From the NCBI GenBank assembly GCA_900545815.1, contig URAM01000006.1, forward strand, positions 1-64,000: 64,000 nt of DNA. Reading direction: 5' to 3'. Within the stretch, counting starts at the first letter, position 1; every line of letters starts with the position of its first letter. Positions 16,620 to 25,153 of this stretch are shown here, piece by piece. The notes under the pieces were generated by a model. The model ran no database searches, was not told the origin of the DNA, and saw only the letters and a program-made list of their open reading frames with translations. Origin of the DNA: an uncultured Eubacteriales bacterium (lineage in GTDB: Bacteria > Bacillota > Clostridia > Oscillospirales > Oscillospiraceae). The translations under genes were made by a program, and so were the position numbers.

Positions 16620-18707
16620 TTATCGCTTTTTCAGGTCGCTGAGGTAATAGGGTTTCATCAGGGAGCTTTGCTCGGTAGAATCCTTCTGACGGGAATGGCT
16701 GATGGGCTGAGGCGGTCTGGACGGCTTTGCCCGTTTCGGGGGGTTGGCTTTGGAATGTTCGCCCCTGCCGCCGGACTTCTGAGCGCTGCCCTGCTTGGCC
16801 TTGGGCTCCTTGCCCTGCTGGGTCGGTGCTATCACAGCAGGCTTAGCTTTGGCGCCATTGGGCTTCTTGCCGCTCCGCCGTTTCCGGCTGTTTTTCGGCT
16901 TCTGCTCCCCCGTCACCGCAGTTGCCTTGCTGGGCTGCGCTGTCTGCTTGCGCTTGGTCGAATCCGTCTCTTTTCCAGAAGGCGTTCCGCTTTTTTTCCG
17001 CCGGCGCTCCGGCTTCTTTCTGGCCAGCAGCCGATCAGTGGCATCCTTGCCTTGGGTCATCTCCGGTTCGCTGTCCTCTGGCCGCAGGCGCGAGGAGAAG
17101 GTTTCCTTCAGCTCCCCGCCCGGCAGCAGAGACACTCGGCTGAGGGAAGGCACCACCCGGCGGGCAGGCCGCTTATATTTGCGGGTCAAAATGTCCTTGC
17201 TGTCAAAGGGCGTATTGTTGTCCAGCATCTGCTCTGTCCGAGGCGGCAGCAAATCCAGAGAGTAGTAGGGGATCTCCCCCTCCTCTGACCACACCGGCGC
17301 AGCCGGTTGGGCTTGCTGTCCTGCCGGTTCCTCCGGTTGAAGGACTGGCACAGCTTTTGTCGCCGTCAGAGCAGACTTGGCCTGCTCTTTTTTCTTCGCC
17401 TTTTTCTTTCCGTTTCCAGACGGATCCAGCACCGGCGTCACCTGGGCATCGGCCTTGGCCGTCTCCCCTTTCCGGGCGTTGCGGCGCTCCTGCGCCGCCT
17501 TTCGGGACTCCTGATCCTCTGGGTTGATGATCTTCCCCCGTTTGTCCCGTACCGGCGCTTCAAAGCGCTGCATGGGCCAGGGGTGATCTGCTGCCTTAGG
17601 CACCTGCTTGCCCATGAGCTTCTCCACCTCTTTCAGCAGGGGCTGTTCCACATAATCGTAGAGAGTGAAGGCCACGCCCTCATGGCCTGCTCGGCCGGTT
17701 CGGCCGATGCGGTGGATATAGGTCTCCGGCACTTCAGGCAGGTTGTAGTTGAACACGCAGGGCATATCCTGGATGTCTAAGCCGCGGGCGGCGATGTCAG
17801 TGGCCACCAGCACCCGAATCTTTCCCGATTTGAAGTTGGCCAGGGCGGTCTGACGGGCGGTCTGCGATTTATTGCCGTGGATGGCAGCGGCGGAGACTCC
17901 TGCGCGGTTCAGGTCACGGCTGACCTTGTCCGCCCCATGTTTGGTGCGGGTAAAAACCAGGGCGGAGGAGATCTGTTTCTGCTCCAAGATCCAGACCATC
18001 AGCTTGGTCTTGTTCTCCCGATCTACCGGCCAAGCGGACTGCTGGATGACCTCCACTGGGGAGGACACCGGATCCACAGCCACCCGTGCCGGATGGTCTA
18101 AAAGGCGGTTGACTAAGTCCATGATCTCATCGGGCATGGTGGCGGAGAAGAACAGGGTCTGCTTTTTTTCCGGCAGCCACTTTAGAATCTTCCGCACATC
18201 ATGGATGAATCCCATGTCCAGCATCCGGTCTGCCTCGTCCAGCACGAAGATCTCCAGCTGGGACAAGTCCAGCAGCCCCTGTCCGTACAAATCAGCCAAA
18301 CGGCCTGGGGTGGCAATGAGGATCTCCGCCCCAGCCTGGATGGCGTCCACCTGGGGCTTTTGACCCACGCCGCCATAGATAACCACGCTCTTTAGGGGCA
18401 GGTACTTGCCATAGTGTTCCACCTGCTCCTGGTTCTGAATGGCCAGCTCCCGCGTGGGCGTCAGAACCAGTGCCCGGATCGGGGGCTTGCCCTGTTTGCC
18501 GGTCACTGGGTGCTGGGTGAGCCGTTGCAGGATAGGCACCGCAAAGGCGCAGGTTTTTCCCGTTCCGGTTCGGGCGCTGCCCAGCACATCCCGACCTTCC
18601 AAAGCCGGGGGGATGGCACCAGCCTGGATGGCAGTAGGCTGGGTATATCCTTGCTCAGACAGTGCCCTTCGGATGGGTTCGATTAACTGTAACTGTTCAA
18701 AATCCAA
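16620..18707 (-). CDS. DEAD-box RNA helicase with a long basic C-terminal extension
   Basis: ATP-dependent RNA unwinding, in ribosome assembly or mRNA turnover. Residues 1-370 are a standard core: Q motif (YTQPTAIQ), ARTGTGKT at about 45-52, LTPTRELA, ATPGRLADL, VLDEADRMLD, SAT, and RIGRTGRAGHEG. The remaining ~325 residues are Lys/Arg/Pro/Gln/Ser-rich, with blocks such as GKKKAKKKEQAK and SRKRRSGKKPNG, and no recognisable DbpA or other C-domain. The start is a TTG at 18707 following AAGGAG by 10 nt; no nearby in-frame ATG fits. At 695 aa it is far longer than a minimal RhlE-type protein (about 400-450). Confidence 0.92.
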   Translation of the reverse strand: MDFEQLQLIEPIRRALSEQGYTQPTAIQAGAIPPALEGRDVLGSARTGTGKTCAFAVPILQRLTQHPVTGKQGKPPIRALVLTPTRELAIQNQEQVEHYGKYLPLKSVVIYGGVGQKPQVDAIQAGAEILIATPGRLADLYGQGLLDLSQLEIFVLDEADRMLDMGFIHDVRKILKWLPEKKQTLFFSATMPDEIMDLVNRLLDHPARVAVDPVSSPVEVIQQSAWPVDRENKTKLMVWILEQKQISSALVFTRTKHGADKVSRDLNRAGVSAAAIHGNKSQTARQTALANFKSGKIRVLVATDIAARGLDIQDMPCVFNYNLPEVPETYIHRIGRTGRAGHEGVAFTLYDYVEQPLLKEVEKLMGKQVPKAADHPWPMQRFEAPVRDKRGKIINPEDQESRKAAQERRNARKGETAKADAQVTPVLDPSGNGKKKAKKKEQAKSALTATKAVPVLQPEEPAGQQAQPAAPVWSEEGEIPYYSLDLLPPRTEQMLDNNTPFDSKDILTRKYKRPARRVVPSLSRVSLLPGGELKETFSSRLRPEDSEPEMTQGKDATDRLLARKKPERRRKKSGTPSGKETDSTKRKQTAQPSKATAVTGEQKPKNSRKRRSGKKPNGAKAKPAVIAPTQQGKEPKAKQGSAQKSGGRGEHSKANPPKRAKPSRPPQPISHSRQKDSTEQSSLMKPYYLSDLKKR

Positions 18708-18848
18708 AGGTTGAATGCTCCTTCAGGCGGCCAAAAGACGCCGCCTACTCTCAAATTTGGTTCCGTCATTCTGACGGCAGGGAGGCAGCCGGAATTGCTC
18801 TGTTTCCTTCCTCCCATCCGTTCCCATCGAACGGAGCCGATGCAGTTT

Positions 18849-19511
18849 TTAGGCTTCTGATAACCCCGCCATCCGGCGCATGGGGACACGCAGGAAGTGA
18901 TTGACCAGGGCGATGACCCGTCCCGTAAACAGAACTGTGGCCACGGTTCCCAAGCCAATGCCAATGACCGTGCCGCCCAGGATGAGACTCAGCGTCACAG
19001 TCACCGCCGCACAGGCCAAGTCAAAGAGGTTTTTGCATAACCCCATACTCTTACCGCTGCGCTGGCTGATGCTGTCCACTAAGCCATCTGCCGGATTGGG
19101 CGCCAGCTCCATGTTGACCATCATGCACACACCGGTGCCAGTGAGCAGGATAGCCAGTGCCAACAAGGTCAAGCGCAGGGGCCAGGAGGGATCGGGAAAG
19201 GACAGGGTTTTGCTATACCATCCTACCAGCCAGCCGGAAAGAAAACTGACCGGAAACTGTAACACGTCCAAAATCCCAAACCGCCGCCCCTTGATGGGCA
19301 GCTGTGCTGCCACGCAGAGCAGGTAAAAGAGGGTGACCACCCAGCCCAGATCCCATCCAAAGAGGACGGAGAGGCTGTTGGGCACGGAGATGATCGGTGA
19401 GACACCCAGCAAGGTCTTGGTGTTCAGGGTGATGCCGCAGGTGAGCACCAGCATCCCGACCCCATAGCAGACCAGTCGTCTCATCCAATGTTTTACACTT
19501 TGTTCCTTCAT
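18849..19511 (-). CDS. YczE/YitT-type integral membrane protein
   Basis: Function unknown. The 220-residue protein has about five hydrophobic segments (LVCYGVGMLVLTCGITL, WVVTLFYLLCVAAQLP, FPVSFLSGWLVGW, LTLLALAILLTGTGVCMMV, and a C-terminal pair) and the family-like GVSPIISVPNSLS and GLVDSISQRSGKSMGLCKNLFDL. The ATG at 19511 is chosen over 19583 from the purine-rich site GGCAGGAA and the fit to the family. It sits alone between the helicase and xpt, with only 78 bp to xpt. Confidence 0.75.
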   Translation of the reverse strand: MKEQSVKHWMRRLVCYGVGMLVLTCGITLNTKTLLGVSPIISVPNSLSVLFGWDLGWVVTLFYLLCVAAQLPIKGRRFGILDVLQFPVSFLSGWLVGWYSKTLSFPDPSWPLRLTLLALAILLTGTGVCMMVNMELAPNPADGLVDSISQRSGKSMGLCKNLFDLACAAVTVTLSLILGGTVIGIGLGTVATVLFTGRVIALVNHFLRVPMRRMAGLSEA

Positions 19512-19589
19512 AATTCCTGCCTCTTGAAGTCTAACATTCGGCCAGTATAATATTATACCAAAATCGCTCAACCTGCGCAACAAAAACGG

Positions 19590-20159
19590 TCAGCAAAATA
19601 CGATCTCTCCCTCGTGCATCTCTTTCACCCGTGCCAGAGATTCCACTCGCACCCCTTTGGCGCGAATCCGTTCGCCGCCAGGCTGGAACGCCTTCTCCAC
19701 AGCGATACCGGCACCAACAACCGTGGCCCCTGCCTGCTGCACCAGATCGATCAGCCCTTCCAGCGCGGCGCCGTTGGCCAGAAAATCGTCAATGATGAGC
19801 ACGCGATCCTCCGGATTCAGATAGGGCTTTGCCACGATGACATGGTTGACAATACCGTGGGTAAAGGAGGCCACCTGAGTGGTGTAGAACTCCCCGCTCA
19901 GGTTTCGGGTCTTGCTCTTTTTGGCAAAGACCACAGGACAGTGGAAATACTGGGCGGCTACGCAGGCCATGCCGATGCCGGAGGCTTCGATGGTGAGGAT
20001 CTTGTTCACCCGTTCGTCCTTAAACAGACGATACCATTCCTTTCCCATCTCGTTGAACAGTTCGATGTCCATCTGGTGGTTCAAAAAGCCGTCCACCTTC
20101 AGGACATCCTCATTTAAGGCGCGGCCATCTTTCAAAATGCGCTCTTCTAGCAATTTCAT
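19590..20159 (-). CDS. xpt: Xanthine phosphoribosyltransferase
   Basis: Purine salvage: xanthine plus PRPP gives XMP. The 189-residue product has the family N-terminus MKLLEERILKDG, the SGIGMACVAA loop and the PRPP-binding RVLIIDDFLANGAALEGL. AAGGAG lies 9 nt before the ATG. In Bacillus the gene carries a guanine riboswitch; the leader here is only about 40 nt and I see no such aptamer. It has its own promoter behind the terminator of the two-component operon. Confidence 0.95.
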   Translation of the reverse strand: MKLLEERILKDGRALNEDVLKVDGFLNHQMDIELFNEMGKEWYRLFKDERVNKILTIEASGIGMACVAAQYFHCPVVFAKKSKTRNLSGEFYTTQVASFTHGIVNHVIVAKPYLNPEDRVLIIDDFLANGAALEGLIDLVQQAGATVVGAGIAVEKAFQPGGERIRAKGVRVESLARVKEMHEGEIVFC

Positions 20160-20208
20160 GGTGCTCTATCTCCTTCCGAATACTTCGGTTTTTTATTGGA
20201 ACCTTTTT

Positions 20209-20237
20209 ATTTTACTGCACGGGCAAAACGCTGACAA
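20209..20237 (-). promoter_or_regulatory. xpt promoter
   Basis: TTGTCA (20237-20232) and TAAAAT (20214-20209) with 17-bp spacing on the minus strand, located immediately after the upstream terminator. Confidence 0.75.
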
Positions 20238-20249
20238 GACGGACGGGAC

Positions 20250-20290
20250 AAAAAAAGCCGAAAAAAGCGAGATTTCTCGCTTTTTTCGGC
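20250..20290 (-). terminator. Intrinsic terminator of the two-component operon
   Basis: GCCGAAAAAAGCGAG pairs perfectly with CTCGCTTTTTTCGGC (20257-20290, 4-nt loop) and is followed on the minus strand by seven T. It is 11 bp past the kinase stop codon. Confidence 0.93.
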
Positions 20291-20301
20291 TTCTCAGCAA
20301 A

Positions 20302-21444
20302 TTATGCAGTCTCCTCGATCTCCTCCGCCGGCTGTTCCACCCAGGGCAGGACGAGGGTGAATCGGGAGCCCAAGCCCTGTTTGCTGGACACCTGAATCCA
20401 GCCGCCGTGGCGGACGGCGATCCACTGGGCGATGGACAGTCCCAAGCCGGTGCCGCCGGTCTGGCGGGTGCGAGATTCATCGGTGCGGTAGAACCGCTGA
20501 AAGACCTTGGGCAAATCCGCTGGAGCGATGCCCTGACCAGTGTCGCTGACGGACAACTGGACTATGCCCTCCTTCCCCTTGAGCCGGACGAACAGGGCGC
20601 CGCCCTCTGGGGTGTATTTCACAGCGTTGTCTACCAAGATGCGCAGGGCTTGTTTCAGCAGGCCGGTGTCTCCGTAAAACCGGATCCCCGGCTGGATAGC
20701 ACTGCCCACCTGACGGCCAGTCTCCAGCAGCTCGGTCTCTCGGTACACTTCATCCACCACAGCGGACAGATCAAAGGCTTTGAAATGAACCGTCTGGGTG
20801 TTGTTGTCCCCACGGGCTAGGAATAACAACTGCTCCACCAGGGTGGCCATAGAATCTGCCTCCGCCCGGATAGCGCTGATGGCCTCCTGCCGCACCGCCG
20901 GGTCATCTTTCCCCCACCGATCCAGCATATTGGCGTAGCCCTGGATGACTGCGATGGGAGTGCGCAGCTCATGGGAGGCATCGGAGACAAACCTTGCCTG
21001 CACCTGGTATTCTCGGTCGATGCGCTCCAGCATGGCATTGATGGCGCTGGCCAGGGCGCGCAGCTCCTCCTGTCCGCCGGGGATGGGGATGCGGCTGGTC
21101 TTTAGGCTGTCTACGTTGATGCCGTCCAGCCGCTTTGCCAGTCGACGCAGTGTGTCTGTATCCACCCGCTCGCCGTTTAAGGCATCCGCCGTCTCCTCCA
21201 GCGCTCGGATGGGGGCAAACATCTGCTGGACGATCTGGGTATTCTTCTGCATCCCCAGCAGCAGCGCCACCACCTCCGCCGCCAACAGCAGCCACCACGC
21301 CTTTCCCACACCGGAAAAAAACAGAAAGACCACCGCATCCAGCACTAGGTATCCAGCCAAGCTGCGGAAAAACAGCCGATTGATGAGCTTCCGTGCCGCA
21401 TAGGGCAGCTCCGGAGTGTGGAAAAGATTCTGGTACAGATCCAT
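20302..21444 (-). CDS. Sensor histidine kinase without an extracellular sensor domain
   Basis: Two-component kinase of 380 residues. Two membrane helices (about 29-44 and 49-64) are separated by only about five residues, followed by a HAMP-like linker (70-150), the H-box SHELRTPIAV with His158, the N-box (ILVDNAVKYTPEGG), G1 (DTGQGI) and G2 (GGTGLGLSIA). A kinase with such a short loop is the intramembrane-sensing type, often tied to cell-envelope stress. The start is 1 nt after the response-regulator stop, with GGGGGG as the ribosome site. Confidence 0.93.
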   Translation of the reverse strand: MDLYQNLFHTPELPYAARKLINRLFFRSLAGYLVLDAVVFLFFSGVGKAWWLLLAAEVVALLLGMQKNTQIVQQMFAPIRALEETADALNGERVDTDTLRRLAKRLDGINVDSLKTSRIPIPGGQEELRALASAINAMLERIDREYQVQARFVSDASHELRTPIAVIQGYANMLDRWGKDDPAVRQEAISAIRAEADSMATLVEQLLFLARGDNNTQTVHFKAFDLSAVVDEVYRETELLETGRQVGSAIQPGIRFYGDTGLLKQALRILVDNAVKYTPEGGALFVRLKGKEGIVQLSVSDTGQGIAPADLPKVFQRFYRTDESRTRQTGGTGLGLSIAQWIAVRHGGWIQVSSKQGLGSRFTLVLPWVEQPAEEIEETA

Positions 21445-21445
21445 C

Positions 21446-22132
21446 TCAATCCCCCCGAATCACATAGCCCACCCCACGCACCGTTTCGATCAGGTGGATG
21501 CCGAACACCTCGTCCAGCTTGGAGCGGAGGAACCGGATATATACGTCCACGGTGTTGGTCTCCCCCACATAGTCATAGCCCCAGACTGTGTTCAAAATAG
21601 CGCTGCGGGAGAGCACCTTTCCTTTGTGCTCCAGCAGACAGGCCAGCAGATCAAACTCCCGACGGGTCAGCTCCACTGGGGTGCCGTTGACGGTGACCTT
21701 CCGGCTGTCCGGATCCAAAGTCACAGGGCCGGCGGTGAACTGGTGGGATTGGCTCTCCTGTCGGCCACCGGCGCTGCGGAGAGCGGCTCGGATGCGGGCC
21801 AGCAGCTCCTCGATGGCAAAGGGCTTGGTCACATAGTCGTCTGCGCCGGAGTCCAGTCCAGCCACCTTATCCACTACCGTGTCCCGTGCCGTGAGCAGGA
21901 TGACGGGAGCACTCCCGCCATCCTTCCGGTAGCGGCGCAGGACTTCCAGACCGTTGAGGCCAGGGAGCAAAATATCCAGCAGAATCAGGTCATGCTCACC
22001 GGAGAGCGCACGCTCCAGGCCAGTGCGGCCATCCAGCGCCTTTTCCACCTGGTATCCTTCATAGGTCAGCTCCAGCTCTACCATACGAGCCAGCTTTTCC
22101 TCGTCCTCTACGATCAAAATGCGGTTTGCCAT
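21446..22132 (-). CDS. OmpR/PhoB-family response regulator
   Basis: 228 residues: receiver domain with the acidic pair in VEDEE, the phospho-acceptor Asp53 (ILLDILLPGLNG), Thr in LTAR and Lys in VTKPF, then a winged-helix DNA-binding domain (LTRREFDLLACLLEHKGKV to VRGVGYVIRG). The ribosome site GGGGAGTGA overlaps the stop of the upstream UBA-like gene. It is the partner of the kinase encoded immediately downstream. No target site could be deduced. Confidence 0.95.
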   Translation of the reverse strand: MANRILIVEDEEKLARMVELELTYEGYQVEKALDGRTGLERALSGEHDLILLDILLPGLNGLEVLRRYRKDGGSAPVILLTARDTVVDKVAGLDSGADDYVTKPFAIEELLARIRAALRSAGGRQESQSHQFTAGPVTLDPDSRKVTVNGTPVELTRREFDLLACLLEHKGKVLSRSAILNTVWGYDYVGETNTVDVYIRFLRSKLDEVFGIHLIETVRGVGYVIRGD

Positions 22133-22139
22133 TTGTGCT

Positions 22140-22697
22140 TCACTCCCCGTTCTTTGGATTTTTGGGGCGGATGTTCCGCCGCACCTGGTCTACCACAGTC
22201 TCTGCCCCATCATCCAGCTTTTCCATCACATCCTGCACCATCTGGCTGCGTCCAAGATTGGGTCCCACCAGACGATAACGCCAGCCCAGGAAAAAGCCCA
22301 CCACCAGCAGCAGTGCCACCACCCACCAGGCCAACGCCAACAGAGCCAGCAAAGCCGCCATGGGGCACTCCATGCTCCGGTCATCGGAATCCTTCCGATA
22401 GGCTTCCAGCCGATTGTCCACCAGCCAATTCCACGCAGTGACCAGCCAGTTTTGCTTTTCCTGAGCCGGCTCTGATTCCGGTGCTGTTTGGTTTGGCGGC
22501 TCTGCGGTCACGCCATCCTTGGTGGAATAGGTGCAGACACCGGCATCGGCAATGATCCCCTGCTGTTCCAGCCACACCAGGGCGTCCAGCAAATCCCCGC
22601 CGCAGGCTTCCAATGCATCGCGTGCCTGTTCGGGAGAAACGCCGGTGTGGGCGCACAAACGCTCAATCTGTTGTTCCATTTGGCTCACAGGGGTCAC
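22140..22697 (-). CDS. UBA-like domain membrane protein (DUF4342-like)
   Basis: Residues 1-50 resemble a UBA/TS-N helical domain (QIERLCAHTGVSPEQARDAL, then GGDLLDALVWLE), followed by a polar linker, one or two membrane helices (about 112-140: AALLALLALAWWVVALLLVV) and a helical tail. The domain order is reminiscent of DUF4342-type proteins of Bacillota; that name is from memory. The start is uncertain: GTG at 22697 or ATG at 22679. It is the first gene of a tight operon with the response regulator and kinase (7-bp and 1-bp gaps), which suggests it is an accessory or output component. Confidence 0.7.
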   Translation of the reverse strand: MTPVSQMEQQIERLCAHTGVSPEQARDALEACGGDLLDALVWLEQQGIIADAGVCTYSTKDGVTAEPPNQTAPESEPAQEKQNWLVTAWNWLVDNRLEAYRKDSDDRSMECPMAALLALLALAWWVVALLLVVGFFLGWRYRLVGPNLGRSQMVQDVMEKLDDGAETVVDQVRRNIRPKNPKNGE

Positions 22698-22780
22698 CGC
22701 CCTTTCCGTTCAAGTTACCCCTAGTATACACCGGAAACCTTTGCAGGTCTTTGGCCTTTTCTTAAAGAGGGATTAAAAAC

Positions 22781-23953
22781 TCAGATGCGAGCCACGCCGC
22801 TGGCCTTGGCGGCCTCTGCCACGGCGTGAGCCACGGCGGGACACACAACATCGTCAAAGGCGTAGGGCAGGATGTAATCTGCGCTGAGCTTGTCCTCCGG
22901 CACCAGGTTGGCCAGAGCCTGAGCGGCGGCGATCTTCATGGCATCGTTGATGTCAGACGCACGCACATCGAAGGTGCCGCGGAAAATACCGGGGAAGGCC
23001 AGGACGTTATTGATCTGATTGGGGAAGTCACTGCGGCCAGTGCCCACCACAGCGGCGCCAGCTTTCTTGGCCAGGTCGGGCATGATCTCCGGCGTAGGAT
23101 TGGCCATGGGGAACAGGATGGCATCCTTGGCCATGGTCTGAACCATCTCTGAGGTCACCATACCGGGAGCGGAAACGCCGATGAACACATCAGCACCCAC
23201 CAGCATTTCCGCCAGAGTGCCGGAACGCTTCTCTCGGTTGGTGATGGCGGCGATCTCCTGCTTGGCTGGATTCAGGTCGGGACGGCCCTCATAGATGGCG
23301 CCCTTTCGGTCGCACATGATGACGTCAGTCAGTCCACGGGCGATGAGCAGGCGGATGATGGCAGTACCGGCCGCACCGGCGCCGCAGGTGACCACTCGCA
23401 CATCGTGGATGTCCTTGCCCACCACCTTCAGGGCGTTGGTCAGGGCAGCCAAGACCACCACGGCGGTGCCGTGCTGGTCATCGTGGAAGATGGGGATGGA
23501 GCAGCGCTCCTTCAGCTTCCGCTCGATCTCAAAGCACCGTGGGGCGGCAATGTCCTCCAGATTGATCCCGCCGAAGCTGCCCTGGAGCAGGGCGATGGTG
23601 TTGACGATCTCATCCACGTCCTTGCTGTCAATGCACAAGGGCACAGCGTCCACGCCGCCAAAGGCTTTGAACAGGACGCATTTGCCCTCCATCACCGGCA
23701 TCCCAGCCACTGGGCCGATGTCACCCAGCCCCAGCACAGCGGTGCCATCGGTGACCACAGCCACCGTATTGCCACGGCCGGTGAGGGTATAGCTCTTTGC
23801 CGGATCTGCCTGGATCTCCAAGCAGGGCTGCGCCACACCTGGGGTATAGGCCAGAGAGAGCGCCTCCTTGTCATGGATCTCCATCTTTGGCACGGTTTCC
23901 AACTTTCCGTGCCACTTTTTATGTAATTTCAAGGATTCTTCTGCATAATTCAT
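22781..23953 (-). CDS. NAD(P)-dependent malic enzyme
   Basis: Oxidative decarboxylation of malate to pyruvate. The 390-residue single-domain bacterial form has YTPGVAQPCLEI, VTDGTAVLGLGDIGPVAGMPVMEGK, the Lys/Asp catalytic region FGGVDAVPLCID, FHDDQHGTA, and the Rossmann GAGAAGTA. There is no phosphotransacetylase-like C-terminal domain, so it is not the long MaeB of E. coli. The ATG at 23953 has AGGAAAA upstream and fits the family N-terminus; a longer ORF to 24046 reaches into the promoter. Cofactor preference is not predictable here. Confidence 0.94.
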   Translation of the reverse strand: MNYAEESLKLHKKWHGKLETVPKMEIHDKEALSLAYTPGVAQPCLEIQADPAKSYTLTGRGNTVAVVTDGTAVLGLGDIGPVAGMPVMEGKCVLFKAFGGVDAVPLCIDSKDVDEIVNTIALLQGSFGGINLEDIAAPRCFEIERKLKERCSIPIFHDDQHGTAVVVLAALTNALKVVGKDIHDVRVVTCGAGAAGTAIIRLLIARGLTDVIMCDRKGAIYEGRPDLNPAKQEIAAITNREKRSGTLAEMLVGADVFIGVSAPGMVTSEMVQTMAKDAILFPMANPTPEIMPDLAKKAGAAVVGTGRSDFPNQINNVLAFPGIFRGTFDVRASDINDAMKIAAAQALANLVPEDKLSADYILPYAFDDVVCPAVAHAVAEAAKASGVARI

Positions 23954-24017
23954 CTGTTTTTCCTCAATTCTTTCTATTACGATGGGATGGTTTTCTCTTA
24001 TTAAAGCAGTAAAGATT

Positions 24018-24046
24018 ATTATACCGTCCCCACCCTCATTTGACAA
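24018..24046 (-). promoter_or_regulatory. Malic enzyme promoter
   Basis: TTGTCA (24046-24041) and TATAAT (24023-24018), spacing 17 bp on the minus strand, about 65 bp before the start codon. A strong consensus match. Confidence 0.8.
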
Positions 24047-24057
24047 TCCTTCCCCCG

Positions 24058-24307
24058 CCGGATTCCAGTGCGTTCTGACGGCAGGTTTTGTGAATTATGT
24101 CATGTCCTCCTGTGGACATCCCTGTGGATTGCTGTGCATAACCTTGTGCAAACTGTGCATAAGTGTGGAAGAAAGGGGTGTTCTGTTCCATTTTCTGCCC
24201 TTTTATCCCGCCAAATTTCCCCTCTTGCGCCATCCTCATTATGTTTACAAGCTGGCTTTTCGCAAGCGCATCCCCTGTCACACTGCATCGTTTTCTCCAT
24301 TGCAGCA
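24058..24307. other. Intergenic stretch with a cluster of DnaA-box-like 9-mers
   Basis: No supported gene. On the minus strand TTATGCACA occurs twice, at 24133-24141 and 24154-24162, 21 bp apart, next to two weaker relatives on the same strand (TGTGGACAT near 24110 and TGTGGATTG near 24123, as read on plus). The consensus box is TTATCCACA. Could be chance, a DnaA-titration site or a regulatory site for the malic enzyme promoter nearby. Confidence 0.35.
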
Positions 24308-24347
24308 GAAAAACACCTCCTGGTTTTCCAAGCAAATCAGGAGGTGT
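24308..24347 (-). terminator. Intrinsic terminator after the DUF554 gene
   Basis: ACACCTCCTG (24313-24322) pairs with CAGGAGGTGT (24338-24347); on the minus strand the stem is followed by TTTTCTGC. Confidence 0.75.
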
Positions 24348-24357
24348 CTTTGTGCGG

Positions 24358-25077
24358 TCAGAAGGGCAAATATGCCCAAGCGGCGGCGAAGATCAGAGCG
24401 GGCAGAAGGTTCGCCACCTTGATCTTCTGGTGGAACATGGTGTTGACGCCCACGCAGAGAATCAGTCCGTCTCCCACCAGAGAGATATTGTCCAGCGCCG
24501 CCTGGGTGATGAAGGGTGCAATGGCGGCTGCCAGCAGGGTCACGCTGCCCTGGAGCAAAAAGACTGGGAGGGCGGAGAAGATACACCCCTTACCCATGGA
24601 AGCAGTCATAACGAAGATGATGATGCAGTCCAAAATTGCTTTGGTCACCAGCACGGAGCTGTCTCCGGTCAATCCATCCTGGATGGAGCCAACGATGGCC
24701 ATAGCGCCGATGCAGACGGTGAGGGAGGCGGTAACAAAGGCGTCCACAAATTTGTTGTCGCTGCTGTTGCCGCTCTTCTCCCGCAAAAACGCCCCAAAGG
24801 TCTGGGTGTGGTGCTCCAGGTTGATGGCCTCCCCCACCAGGGCACCCAAGGCCAGGGACACAATCATCATCATGACCCCCTGAGTCTCCAGCTGACCGTT
24901 TTGGAGGGTGAGCATCTCGCTGCACACGCCACCCAGGCTCAGCAGGATGACGCTCAGCCCCATGGCGCTCATGAGGGTCTCTTGGAATCGTTCCTTTAAT
25001 CCTCTTTGAAAGAAGGCGCCGACCACACCGCCGGCGATGATGGCGCCGGTATTGATGAGGGTTCCCAGCATAATCAT
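24358..25077 (-). CDS. DUF554 family membrane protein
   Basis: Integral membrane protein of unknown function, about 239 residues, with seven or so hydrophobic segments, the N-terminal GTLINTGAIIAGGVVG and the conserved GIxxSI-like loop (MAIVGSIQDGLTGD). Families of this type (YdfK/YqgA) are thought to be transporters or channels, without proof known to me. Start at ATG 25077, since the family begins at this methionine; the ribosome site is weak (AGAGAGAA). The reading frame extends upstream to 25347 but that part is antisense to the FAD oxidoreductase. Confidence 0.88.
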   Translation of the reverse strand: MIMLGTLINTGAIIAGGVVGAFFQRGLKERFQETLMSAMGLSVILLSLGGVCSEMLTLQNGQLETQGVMMMIVSLALGALVGEAINLEHHTQTFGAFLREKSGNSSDNKFVDAFVTASLTVCIGAMAIVGSIQDGLTGDSSVLVTKAILDCIIIFVMTASMGKGCIFSALPVFLLQGSVTLLAAAIAPFITQAALDNISLVGDGLILCVGVNTMFHQKIKVANLLPALIFAAAWAYLPF

Positions 25078-25104
25078 AATGGTTCTCTCTTTTCTTTCGA
25101 TTGG

Positions 25105-25131
25105 GAAACAAAACCCGCATTTGATGCAGGT
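25105..25131 (-). terminator. Terminator after the FAD oxidoreductase gene
   Basis: ACCTGCAT pairs with ATGCGGGT (3-nt loop, one G-T pair) and is followed on the minus strand by TTTGTTT. Confidence 0.6.
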
Positions 25132-25153
25132 CTTGTCATGCGGTTGTATGAGG

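Noticed and set aside
20160..20250. Guanine riboswitch upstream of xpt
   Set aside because: The leader between the promoter and the ribosome site is only about 40 nt and lacks the conserved three-way-junction bases.
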